Shown: piece after piece, positions 16,755-24,789 of the stretch
How positions within the stretch are numbered: the first letter of the stretch is position 1
Layout: every line of letters starts with the position of its first letter
From: a bacterium
Lineage (GTDB): Bacteria; SAR324; XYD2-FULL-50-16
DNA length: 55,999 nt
Assembly: GCA_018829445.1 (NCBI GenBank)
Contig: JAHJTV010000070.1
Coordinates: 1-55,999, forward strand
Direction: 5' to 3'
The notes under the pieces: generated by a model
The model's database searches: none
What the model was told of the DNA's origin: nothing
What the model saw: the letters and a program-made list of their open reading frames with translations, nothing else
Made by a program: the position numbers and the translations under genes

Positions 16755-18744
16755 AATCGTAAACCAGACCATCAGCAGTATTCCCATCAACGAACCGCCA
16801 ATTGTCTCCATCCCATTCCTTGATTCTCAGGATGTAATCGGTTCCGTCATACTCGCTCCAGGCCACAAATAATTTTGAATCGAACGATGTGATGAAGGGG
16901 TAATCCGCACTGTTGCCGCTTTCATAGTTTAATCCCGCATCTGAACTGCCGTCAATAAAGGACCAGGAGCTTCCATCCCATTTTTTCACCCGGATCTGTT
17001 TGACATCGGAGCTGTTATCTTCACTCCAGGCCAGATAGAGTTTGGAATTAAATACCGTTGTGCTAGGATTGTATGCGTCATTGGAAGGATCATAGTTCAG
17101 ACCGAAATCAGTATTTCCATCGATAAAGGTCCAATTGGTGCCGCCATCCCATCTTCTGGCGCGGATCTGACGAATCTCCGGATCATAAGTATAGGGACAC
17201 AGGGTCTCGCTCCATATCATGACCAGCTTTGAATCAAAAACAATTGGTTCAGGAGATGCAGACTCGGTATGTTTCCATGTGTAATTAAGCCCGTTTCTAT
17301 CATCGTCGTCGTCAATGAAAGTCCAATCAGAACCGTTCCATTCCTTCAGCCGGATATACTTATACCACGAGGAGAAACCTTCCGCCCAAACAGCATAGAG
17401 TTTAGCATTATAAGTGATTAAAGCGGGATGAAACCCACTATGGTAATCATAACTACTTTCATAATAGTTCAATCCCGGCCAATTAGTCGTTGAACTCCAA
17501 TCAGACCCGTCCCATTTTTTAACCCGAACGCCTTCTTCATCGTCATATTCTTCATCTTCAAAATCCTCGGTCCAAATCGCATAAAGATCATCACCCATGA
17601 AACCAAGTTTAGGCGTAGCAGCATCATCACTGTTTATCCCGCTGTCGGAACTGCCGTCGATGAAACTCCAATCCGTTCCATCCCACTCCTTGACTCTGAT
17701 TTCATCCTTCTCCTTCCAGGTTACATAGATTTTGGAATCAAATACGGTTACAGCCGGGCTTTCCGCATTATTATTGCTACTGTAGTTTAGGTACATTTGA
17801 TCATCACCTATATCAAGCCAGTTACCGGTCAATCGAAGTTCGGCTGTTGTCTGGGCGAATGCCTGATAGATCGCCATGTTGCCTGCCGGATCCTTGACTA
17901 AAATTGCAAAATAATAGGTCTTTAATTCTTCCAATCCGCTGACGTTCAAAGTACGCACGGTTAGTGTCCAGTTCAAAATTGTTTTTCTGCCGTCACCTTC
18001 GGTATTGGCTGCTGCTATCGTTGCAATATTATCTGAAGAGGATTGCACCACCTTGTATTTCAAATATTGAGCAGATACGGCATTATCGGATGCCTGGGTC
18101 CAGCTTAGTGTCATTGAAGCACTGAGCAGGTTGGATATGGTTATAATTCCAGAATTCCCGGGAGTGGGAGCAGTTGCATCCGTGATTTCCCGCAAGGAAA
18201 TCACGGTGATATCGGTTGAACCGTCTTCATCTTTGTCGATACCGGTTACTTCTCCTGATGCGTTCACGATTAGTTTAACAATTGTACCCGACCCATCTGA
18301 ATCAGTGTTTAATTCCACGGTGCCTTCTTCAAAATCCAAAACCCGCAGGTAGAAATCAGCCACTGCATCACCATCCGTATCGACGGCGTAGACAGTAGCA
18401 CCTTCAGCATCTGAGGATTGTAAAATAGGTTGAAGTGAAGCACCCGATGAAGTGTTGCTGAGAAAAACGAACTCCAGCGTGGAGCTGTCCTCGTCCAGGT
18501 CGACACCGTCTGGTTCTTCATCTCCATCGAGATCGATGACGGTCCCTAAAATCTCACTTCCATTTGTCGTTGAAAAACGGATTTGATCTCCAATGTAAAA
18601 TGTTGTTTTGCTTTCTGTTTCTCCTCCGGTTCCCTCTGTTTCTTCCTGGGATCCATTATTGCCGTTACTGGAAGGTGGTTGGCAGCCAAAAGCAACAAAG
18701 AGAAGAATAATTATGAATATTACTGAAACCGAGTTTAATCGCAT
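16621..18744 (-). CDS. Lipoprotein with fibronectin-III-like domain and seven-blade beta-propeller-like repeats
   Basis: Cell-surface lipoprotein of 707 residues. Lipobox LFVAFGC (Cys21) is followed by a Gly/Glu/Ser-rich linker. Residues ~50-190 contain Asp-rich calcium-binding-like motifs (DLDGDEEPDGVDLDED, DTDGD, DKDEDGSTD). A fibronectin-III-like domain (~195-300) follows. The C-terminal ~400 residues are about seven repeats of ~55-65 residues with the pattern SKLYVAWSE...IRVKKWDGSSWSFIDG; the GNWLDIG strand before repeat 1 and the missing W strand after the last repeat suggest circular closure of a propeller. Likely a surface adhesion or binding protein. It is monocistronic and converges on the DUF4143 pseudogene. 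Confidence 0.85.
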   Translation of the reverse strand: MRLNSVSVIFIIILLFVAFGCQPPSSNGNNGSQEETEGTGGETESKTTFYIGDQIRFSTTNGSEILGTVIDLDGDEEPDGVDLDEDSSTLEFVFLSNTSSGASLQPILQSSDAEGATVYAVDTDGDAVADFYLRVLDFEEGTVELNTDSDGSGTIVKLIVNASGEVTGIDKDEDGSTDITVISLREITDATAPTPGNSGIITISNLLSASMTLSWTQASDNAVSAQYLKYKVVQSSSDNIATIAAANTEGDGRKTILNWTLTVRTLNVSGLEELKTYYFAILVKDPAGNMAIYQAFAQTTAELRLTGNWLDIGDDQMYLNYSSNNNAESPAVTVFDSKIYVTWKEKDEIRVKEWDGTDWSFIDGSSDSGINSDDAATPKLGFMGDDLYAIWTEDFEDEEYDDEEGVRVKKWDGSDWSSTTNWPGLNYYESSYDYHSGFHPALITYNAKLYAVWAEGFSSWYKYIRLKEWNGSDWTFIDDDDDRNGLNYTWKHTESASPEPIVFDSKLVMIWSETLCPYTYDPEIRQIRARRWDGGTNWTFIDGNTDFGLNYDPSNDAYNPSTTVFNSKLYLAWSEDNSSDVKQIRVKKWDGSSWSFIDGSSDAGLNYESGNSADYPFITSFDSKLFVAWSEYDGTDYILRIKEWDGDNWRFVDGNTADGLVYDSTKSKVDAQPKLIVYQSDLYILWIEKNANTSQKKLLRIKMAEME

Positions 18745-19470
18745 AATTGAACCGTAATTAATTGCTGATACTATCGAACAACCACTAAGCCATTTTCTGT
18801 TGTATCTGATTTATACAAACTTATATAAGTAGCAGCAGCAGATCTTTTTCCGTATTTCTAGTGCTTGCTTGATAGGTGTTTATATCCACCAGGATAAGTT
18901 ACAACAACGGTGCCATGCGATAAGAAATTAGTAAATAACATCTTGTTAGCTGATATTAGAAATGTTTTTTGGCCTCTCCCCTTGATGTAAGAGGTGTTGG
19001 AAAGAACAAAATAAACGAAAACTGTGCGATTTTCAGGACACTAGACCGAAATATCGTACAAGTGTCCTTTTCCCCCAAGTGATAAATTTGCAGGGCGGGC
19101 ATTTCATTGTCCACTGACTTACTTTGGAATAGAAAGAAGGGTAATCTATTGCCCATCCTGCGGGCGATTATGCAAGCATCCCGGATTGCTTTGATCTCTT
19201 GGAAACGCTATCATTTACATAAAGGGGTCAGGCTTGCGTTATTGCGTATATATAAAGGGGTCAGGCTTGCGTTATTGCGTATATATGCATAGAATTCTGA
19301 AAATATAGGGAGTATTTTCGTTTGGAATTTTCTCCATTCTGGTCTTCCAACCGACCACCTGCCCCCCAAACCCAATAATTCCAACAAAGTTTCTTTTTCC
19401 ACCATTTTACCCCAATACCTTCGTTATCAGTCATTTCACTTGTTGTAACTCCATCAAATCATATCTGTAT
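18745..19470. other. Intergenic stretch with short repeats, no gene recognised
   Basis: About 725 bp upstream of the lipoprotein gene. Apart from the 33-bp tandem repeat at 19221-19286 and the beginning of repeat copy B, I see no gene. Several short frames overlap the repeats and have no ribosome-binding site. The lipoprotein promoter should lie just above 18744. Confidence 0.4.
19221..19286 (+). repeat. Two tandem copies of a 33-bp unit
   Basis: The unit starts AAAGGGGTCAGGCTTGCG and is repeated perfectly once (19221-19253 and 19254-19286). The AAAGGGGTCAGGC core is familiar from dispersed extragenic repeats of deltaproteobacterial-type genomes. No associated transposase is present in the window. 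Confidence 0.8.
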
Positions 19471-19611
19471 CTTTGTTTATTAAGATTTTTGTCTGAAGAT
19501 TCGTGTGTCCCGGAAGATCACGGCAGTGCGATTAAGGTCACTAGGGAATGGGCTATTCAGGGCTGGGATTTGGGCTGAAACATTTCTTGTATTTATCCCA
19601 GATATGGGATA
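19471..19611 (+). repeat. 141-bp dispersed repeat, copy B
   Basis: Second copy of the block at 1-141, same orientation, three mismatches. The coding-like frame ends at TGA 19576-19578, and the repeat ends at the palindrome TATCCCAGATATGGGATA (19594-19611). The sequence 5' of 19471 bears no resemblance to a coding region, so this is an isolated gene 3' end. It lies 38 bp before the higBA locus. Confidence 0.75.
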
Positions 19612-19648
19612 ATTGATTAGTATAAGAATACAAAAACAAATTATTTTG

Positions 19649-19984
19649 ATGGGATCAACAAAAAAGAAAATTCAACAGTTTCCAGACGATGTATAGAAGC
19701 AAATTGGATTTGCTTTGCATTTAGCACAGGAAGGGAAAAAGCATGACACTGCCAAGCCGTTTAAAGGAATTGATGGTGTGTTTGAAATTGTCAGCAACTA
19801 TGCTTCTGACACATATAGGGCTTTGGATGCAACCAAGATCGGTAATCAAATTTATATTCTTCACGCTTTTCAGAAGAAAGCGACTACCGGTATCAAAACA
19901 CCAAAAAGAGAAGTCGACTTAATAAAACAACGCTTAAACAAGCTCAAGCATTGGAGAAAAAATGACAGAAAAAATCGAATATGA
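19649..19984 (+). pseudogene. HigB/RelE-type (phage Gp49-like) toxin with in-frame amber codon
   Basis: Toxin of the Gp49/HigB family, a ribosome-dependent mRNA interferase. Reading from ATG 19649 gives MGSTKKKIQQFPDDV, then TAG at 19694-19696, then KQIGFALHLAQEGKKHD...GVFEIV...QIYILHAFQKKATTGIKTP...IDLIK-like C-terminus. Both sides of the stop align with the family, so one point mutation interrupts an otherwise full-length ~111-residue toxin. A TTG at 19715 could restart translation but would lose the first helix. It overlaps the antitoxin gene by 23 bases, the usual reverse-order arrangement. Confidence 0.85.
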
Positions 19985-20285
19985 AACCAGTTCGGGCAAT
20001 GTTTTCGATGACATTGGAATAAAAAAACCAGATGAATACCAACATAAGGCCATGATAGCAGCTAGGATTTATAGCATTATACAATCACGTGAACTGACAC
20101 AGGCCCAATCCGCGAAGATTCTTGGAGTCAGTCAACCAAAAGTATCAGCCTTGAAAAATGGAATTTTGGATGGATTTTCTATCGAAAGACTTTTTAAATT
20201 CCTTCATCTGCTTGATCAAGATATTAACATTGTTATTCAACCTAAAAAAGGAAGCGTATCTAGTTTTTCAGTTGTGACTGGATGA
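19962..20285 (+). CDS. HigA-type XRE-family antitoxin
   Basis: Antitoxin of 107 residues with a helix-turn-helix (ARIYSIIQSRELTQAQSAKILGVSQPKVSALKNG, residues ~34-67), the pattern of HigA proteins encoded after Gp49-type toxins. ATG 19962 is preceded by GGAG. It binds toxin and operator DNA. With the toxin reading frame interrupted by a stop codon, the antitoxin may now be a remnant or protect against related toxins. Confidence 0.88.
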   Translation: MTEKIEYETSSGNVFDDIGIKKPDEYQHKAMIAARIYSIIQSRELTQAQSAKILGVSQPKVSALKNGILDGFSIERLFKFLHLLDQDINIVIQPKKGSVSSFSVVTG

Positions 20286-20470
20286 TCGTTACTATTTTCT
20301 ATCACTAATAAGGGGCAATGCTCCGGAACATCCACCAAAATCCTTCCTACTCTTCCCATTCCAGTCATACCTTCTGCTGAAACTCGTGAGGTAAAAAAGT
20401 AAAATCAACGTTAAGCCTTGTTTTTATGGAGTTTGCGGAGATTTTTCTGCGATTATCCCATCCATCGCCC

Positions 20471-20998
20471 TCAGGCAGGGGATCTAAAGTAGTATTTGAA
20501 TACTCTTCCGAGCCGTGATCTGCAGGTAATTTCTCTTTCTTTCTCATCAGGATCGAAATCTTGAGCCGGAAACAGTTAGTGATTATCCTTTCCCTGATGA
20601 TTTCATTCTTCATGGTAATGGATTATCTATTCCTTCAAGGCTTTCCGTAAGCTTTGCTCTCCGAAGAAAATCGGCCCTGATATGCATTCAGATTTTATTG
20701 ATAAGACAAATCTCTCCGAATATGAACTCAAGCTCGGGCTTTGAGGAGGTAATTTCAGGGGCTCCGTACCACCCGATTTAATAATTCTACAAAAGGATTC
20801 ATAAAAATTTGAATCCCGATCATGAATCAAATAGTCGCATTTGGATAAGAAGCCCCAGTCTGCCATTGTCACATTCCGGGCAATCTGTTTCATCCAGCTT
20901 TTAACCGGATTCAGTGTAATTCCGGCGATGTGAACACCACGACTACCAAGATGAATAAAAAAGAGAATGTAATATGTGATTAAACCGGCTGAAGTCAC
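20471..20998 (-). pseudogene. Integrase-core (rve) transposase remnant with three nonsense codons
   Basis: One reading frame from 20998 to 20471 encodes the C-terminal half of a DDE integrase: GLITYYILFFIHLGSRGVHIAG, WGFLSKCDYLIHDRDSNF (Asp of the triad), LPPQSPSLSSYSERFVLSIKSEC (Glu region), then HYHEE-stop-NHQGKDN and a conserved RLGRVFKYYFRSPA end. In-frame stops are TAG (20627-20629), TGA (20603-20605) and TAA (20576-20578). The N-terminal DNA-binding half is missing; the fragment abuts the 3' end of the hybrid kinase gene. A dead, old insertion. Confidence 0.82.
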
Positions 20999-21006
20999 AA
21001 CAATGT

Positions 21007-23568
21007 TTATAGCAGGTTTTCCAGAAGACGATCCAACTTGCCTTCGTCACATTCATAGATGGCGTTCTCTATTTCCTGTAATTGAGAACAATAAGGGGTT
21101 TGGTAGGGGCGTATTTTGTCTCTGATTTTGTCGATCTGATTTAGTAGTTGGTTTGAATACTCTCTGGGAGTGTTGATTAATCCGTTTAAGTCGATCTTAA
21201 TTTCAGATGCAATATTGTCTGGCAGCAACAATCTTTCTTCATTTGGAACCAAGTCTGAACAAGCTACATCCTTTTTAAGGTATTTCGAAAGATAAAGGTT
21301 AAGATCATAAATATCAAACGGCTTCGAGAGATAATCGTTAAACCCGAAGGATAACGCTTCATTTTTGACGTCGATACTGGCATCTGCAGATAATGCAATA
21401 ACTGGAATATGATTCAGCGTTTTATCAGACCTGATTGCCTTTATTGCCTCTAATCCATCCATTCTTGGCATATGAATATCCATAAAAACCAAGTCAGGCT
21501 TGAGTGATTTTGTTTGCTCCAAACCCTTTATACCATCTTCAACAAAAACCACGTTAAAACCGAAATCGGAAAAAAAGGATTTCATTAGTTCCTGATTCAT
21601 GGGGTCATCTTCTACAACCAGAACCGTATTATCTTTGGAAAAGTGGTGTTCATCAAAAGGAATTTCAACTGATTTGTCAGTCCGGCTGGTTTCAACTTCA
21701 GGAAGTCTGACAATAAATGAAGTCCCCTCGCCCTTTTTGCTTTGAACCGCAATTGTACCTTTCAAAATCTCCAGTTGTCTTTTAACAATTGACAATCCCA
21801 AACCCGACCCGCCAAATTTGCGGGTGGAACTACTATCCTCCTGCTCAAATGTCTCAAATATGGTTGCGATCTGTTCATCCGAGATCCCAATTCCCTGGTC
21901 AATAATTTCAAATACTATAAAACCGTTATCTCGATTAACATTGAACGCCACATGTTTCCCGTCCGGGGTGAATTTAATAGCGTTGGCAACCAGATTCATC
22001 AAAACCTGATTAAGCCTGGACTGGTCAGATTCAATATAGTTAGGCAGCTTTGGATCCATGGTAAGACTGAATTGTATACTTCTTTTTTCAGCATTTGCCC
22101 GATTTATGTTATAGACAGTTTTAACAAGCTCCATCAGATTGATCGGTTCCAGATTGACCGTAATTCTACCTGAAGCGATTTTATTGATTTCGAGAAGATT
22201 ATCAATCAATTCGGAGAGTTCCTGTCCACTGCTTTTGATATTGTTTAATTGATTGATTGTTTCAACAGGTGATCCGATCGATTGTGCCTTGTTGAACAGT
22301 ATCTGGCTAAAACCGATGATTGAATTGAGCGGTGTTCTGATTTCATGACTGATATTCGCCAGGAACCGACTTTTAGCCCTGTTTGCAGCTTCAGCATCTT
22401 CTTTGGCTTTTCTTAACTGATCTTCAGCTTTCTTTCGCTCGGTGATCTCCACAAGAGCGACAATTATTGCTTCGATTTCCCCGTTTTTTGTTTTTATAGG
22501 CAAAAAGTTACCAATCCAATTGCGAATGTTTAGGGGATCATCTGCAGTCGTTTCATCAATTTCAACATTCAGTCTCGCTTCGCCAGATTCCCGAATAGAC
22601 TCGTATATACTCTTCAAATCAATTAAAAATTCAGGCAAAATATCAAAAACAGATTTTCCCACATGATCTTCAGCTGGAAATCCGTTGATATCAGCCAGCA
22701 CCCTATTGATCCGAATATATCGTAAATCCTTATCCAGAAGTGCCAATCCAACGGGAGACAGGTCATATACCTGATTAATCTCTGCCAGTTGATTGAGTAT
22801 TTGCGCCTCTCTTTTTCGTAAAGTCCTCTCGGTTTTTAATTGATTGGTAATATTGTTTAAATGGGCCAATGAGCGGATAACATCACCCTTTTTGTTTTTT
22901 TCCGAAACAGCTGACAACAAGACATCAATGACTTCACCATTTCGTTTTACAAACTGATACTGAATGTTCTCAAGAGACCCTGACTTGAGAAAGGCGGGAA
23001 AAACCGTGGATTCCGAATATTCTTTTGAGGATAAAGTCATAAAGTCGATCAGTTTTCTTCCAATAACCTCTTCACGGGGATACTCAAGCGTTTCCAGCCA
23101 TTTCTTGCTCACGCTGAGTAAGAATCCGTTCCGATCAACCGAATGAAACATCGCCGGTGTATCCTGATAAAGACTTTTATAGCGCCGTTCGCTTTGTTCC
23201 AACTCTTTTTCTTTCTGTTGTCTTTCAACAATTTCACGCTTTAAGCGGATATAATAAGTGAAGGTAATCGCCAGGATTAAAGGTAAAATAATCAGAAGCA
23301 AAATGCCCAACCTGATGAACCATGGATTCCAATCTCCGCCGGAGTTCGCGGGATTGACTATCACCTCTATAATTGCAGGAATACCAACTGAGATTCCTGC
23401 TTTGAAATAAACAGGGTCGGTATGCTGCCAGTCGCCGGAACTTTGTTTCTTCAGTTCGATGTATTCTGTGGAAATAAAACCTTGGGTAGGAGATGAAATA
23501 TCCGAAATTGCAGTCGTCAGCCCCAGGCATAATAGGAAAACAAAGGCGAGCAATATCTGTTTACACAT
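21007..23568 (-). CDS. Hybrid histidine kinase: TM-PAS-PAS-HisKA-HATPase-receiver
   Basis: Membrane sensor kinase of 853 residues. Signal-like N-terminus (1-22), short periplasmic part, transmembrane helix ~84-107, PAS domains ~125-245 and ~255-378, HisKA with phospho-acceptor His408 in FLANISHEIRTPLNSI, HATPase (NLVANAIKFT, DQGIGIS, GGSGLGLSIV), receiver with phospho-acceptor Asp in LVFMDIHMPRMDG and Lys in LSKPF. The C-terminal ~90 residues lack a phosphotransfer His motif. Phosphoryl transfer is probably internal and then to an unlinked Hpt or regulator. It is the last intact gene in a minus-strand series with a single-domain response regulator 399 bp upstream. Confidence 0.92.
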   Translation of the reverse strand: MCKQILLAFVFLLCLGLTTAISDISSPTQGFISTEYIELKKQSSGDWQHTDPVYFKAGISVGIPAIIEVIVNPANSGGDWNPWFIRLGILLLIILPLILAITFTYYIRLKREIVERQQKEKELEQSERRYKSLYQDTPAMFHSVDRNGFLLSVSKKWLETLEYPREEVIGRKLIDFMTLSSKEYSESTVFPAFLKSGSLENIQYQFVKRNGEVIDVLLSAVSEKNKKGDVIRSLAHLNNITNQLKTERTLRKREAQILNQLAEINQVYDLSPVGLALLDKDLRYIRINRVLADINGFPAEDHVGKSVFDILPEFLIDLKSIYESIRESGEARLNVEIDETTADDPLNIRNWIGNFLPIKTKNGEIEAIIVALVEITERKKAEDQLRKAKEDAEAANRAKSRFLANISHEIRTPLNSIIGFSQILFNKAQSIGSPVETINQLNNIKSSGQELSELIDNLLEINKIASGRITVNLEPINLMELVKTVYNINRANAEKRSIQFSLTMDPKLPNYIESDQSRLNQVLMNLVANAIKFTPDGKHVAFNVNRDNGFIVFEIIDQGIGISDEQIATIFETFEQEDSSSTRKFGGSGLGLSIVKRQLEILKGTIAVQSKKGEGTSFIVRLPEVETSRTDKSVEIPFDEHHFSKDNTVLVVEDDPMNQELMKSFFSDFGFNVVFVEDGIKGLEQTKSLKPDLVFMDIHMPRMDGLEAIKAIRSDKTLNHIPVIALSADASIDVKNEALSFGFNDYLSKPFDIYDLNLYLSKYLKKDVACSDLVPNEERLLLPDNIASEIKIDLNGLINTPREYSNQLLNQIDKIRDKIRPYQTPYCSQLQEIENAIYECDEGKLDRLLENLL

Positions 23569-23967
23569 AGTCGATTCGCAGTCAGAAAATGAAACGATTT
23601 TGAATTATATCCCAGGATTCAACACTTCTTTTTAATTATTATAGTATCAAACGAGTTATTCAATAGCAATTTAACAAGTCATGAATGCCCTGATTGCCTG
23701 TATTCAGGTGGGGAGTAAAAAAAATTATATATTTCGTTGTAATTATGAAAGAATATCAGGGACCTTATTGCACTATTCCACAACTCTGGATTATCGGGAA
23801 TGAAGATTGATATGCCGGTTGGATTGAAGAAAACAATAATCCGAGGGATAAACTATTTGATCAATATCCGGACGAGTCTATCGCTCAATGGCATCAACGG
23901 CTAAAGCTTCTGAAGTAGGGGAAAAACGGATTCCAGTTGGAATTCAATTGGTGGCAGGCTTTTTAAG
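23569..23967. other. Intergenic stretch, no intact gene
   Basis: 399 bp between two minus-strand signalling genes. A short plus-strand frame ending at TAG 23916-23918 reads like the end of a protein (...DQYPDESIAQWHQRLKLLK) and may be a decayed fragment; it has no start or recognised family. Confidence 0.4.
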
Positions 23968-24351
23968 TTACCCCCCAGCTGGCTTAACAGCTACCAAACG
24001 TTTGATTCTGGCCACCAATTCGGCAGGACGAAACGGCTTAATAATATAATCAGCAGCCCCTTTGTCAATTCCGGCTACCACATCCGACTCCTGACCTTTT
24101 GCTGTCAACATAACCACCGGGATGGATTTCAGCTGGTCATTCCCTTTAATGGCCTCTAAAACCTCAAGACCGTTCATTTTGGGCATCATGATGTCTAATA
24201 GTACCAAATCCGGCAATTCTCGGCTGACAATCTTTAGAGCTTCTACTCCGTCTTTGGCCCAGAAGGTTTCGAATCCTTCCTTCTGAAGCTTGAATTCAAC
24301 CATCCTTCCTATATGTTCTTCATCTTCGGCGAACACGATTTTTATAGTCAT
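23968..24351 (-). CDS. Single-domain response regulator (CheY-like)
   Basis: 127 residues, a receiver domain only: acidic pair AEDEEH, phospho-acceptor Asp in LVLLDIMMPKMNG, Thr in VMLTAKG, Lys in IIKPFRP. No output domain, so it signals by protein contact. It lies downstream of the histidine kinase at 24790-26679, which has no receiver of its own and is its likely partner. The two are separated by a 270-bp repeat element. By position it may regulate the glycosyltransferase of the same gene set. Confidence 0.92.
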   Translation of the reverse strand: MTIKIVFAEDEEHIGRMVEFKLQKEGFETFWAKDGVEALKIVSRELPDLVLLDIMMPKMNGLEVLEAIKGNDQLKSIPVVMLTAKGQESDVVAGIDKGAADYIIKPFRPAELVARIKRLVAVKPAGG

Positions 24352-24487
24352 GGCAAATCTTTAAAAAAATATAAGCAAACAATTATTTAGAGAGAAACAT
24401 AAACTGAGTCCACTTCGAAAAGTATTATAATGTTCAATTTAAGGCTTTTAACTCAATAATCGAAAAACCATGGAAAATCTGAACCGC

Positions 24488-24757
24488 TGTCATGCCGGAT
24501 CCCCAGTCAAGCTGAGGACAGGCCCGATCCCATAAGCGCTTAAATAAGGATATTTTCAATACAAAATTCAGTTTTTCAAAACGGTAGGGCGGCCTTACAT
24601 GGCCGCCTTTGAATTGGTTCTGGCGGGGATGTAACCCCGCCCTACCGTAATCCTTGCTCTTGGCAATATTTGCTTAAGTAAGCGCTTATGGAACTTGATC
24701 CGGCATCCATAAGATTTAACTTAAAATCTGGATTCCGGCTCGGAAGCCGGAATGACA
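24488..24757. repeat. Composite nested hairpin element between kinase and response regulator genes
   Basis: Three layers. Outer ends are TGTCATGCCGG (24488) and CCGGAATGACA (ending 24757), resembling the repeat at 55922-55994. Inside, 24531-24690 is bounded by the inverted repeat CATAAGCGCTTA. Its centre (24582-24647) is a hairpin with arms starting GGTAGGGCGG, the same core found at 28219-28282 and 42669-42731 in a different element. The structure suggests one element inserted into another. No coding capacity. Confidence 0.75.
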
Positions 24758-24789
24758 AGAAAATCGGCTTTTCGGAGTGGACTCTAAAC

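Noticed and set aside
19300..19470. Coding extension upstream of repeat copy B
   Set aside because: The frame is open back to about 19300 but the translation is Pro/Phe-rich and unlike protein; it is not the body of the repeated gene.
20365..20613. 82-codon minus-strand frame next to the integrase remnant
   Set aside because: It lies out of frame over the decayed C-terminus of the integrase, whose own frame explains the sequence.
24662..24677. Sigma-54-like promoter (TTGGCA...TTGC) near the response regulator
   Set aside because: The GG to GC spacing is 8 rather than 10 bases and the site lies inside a repeat element.
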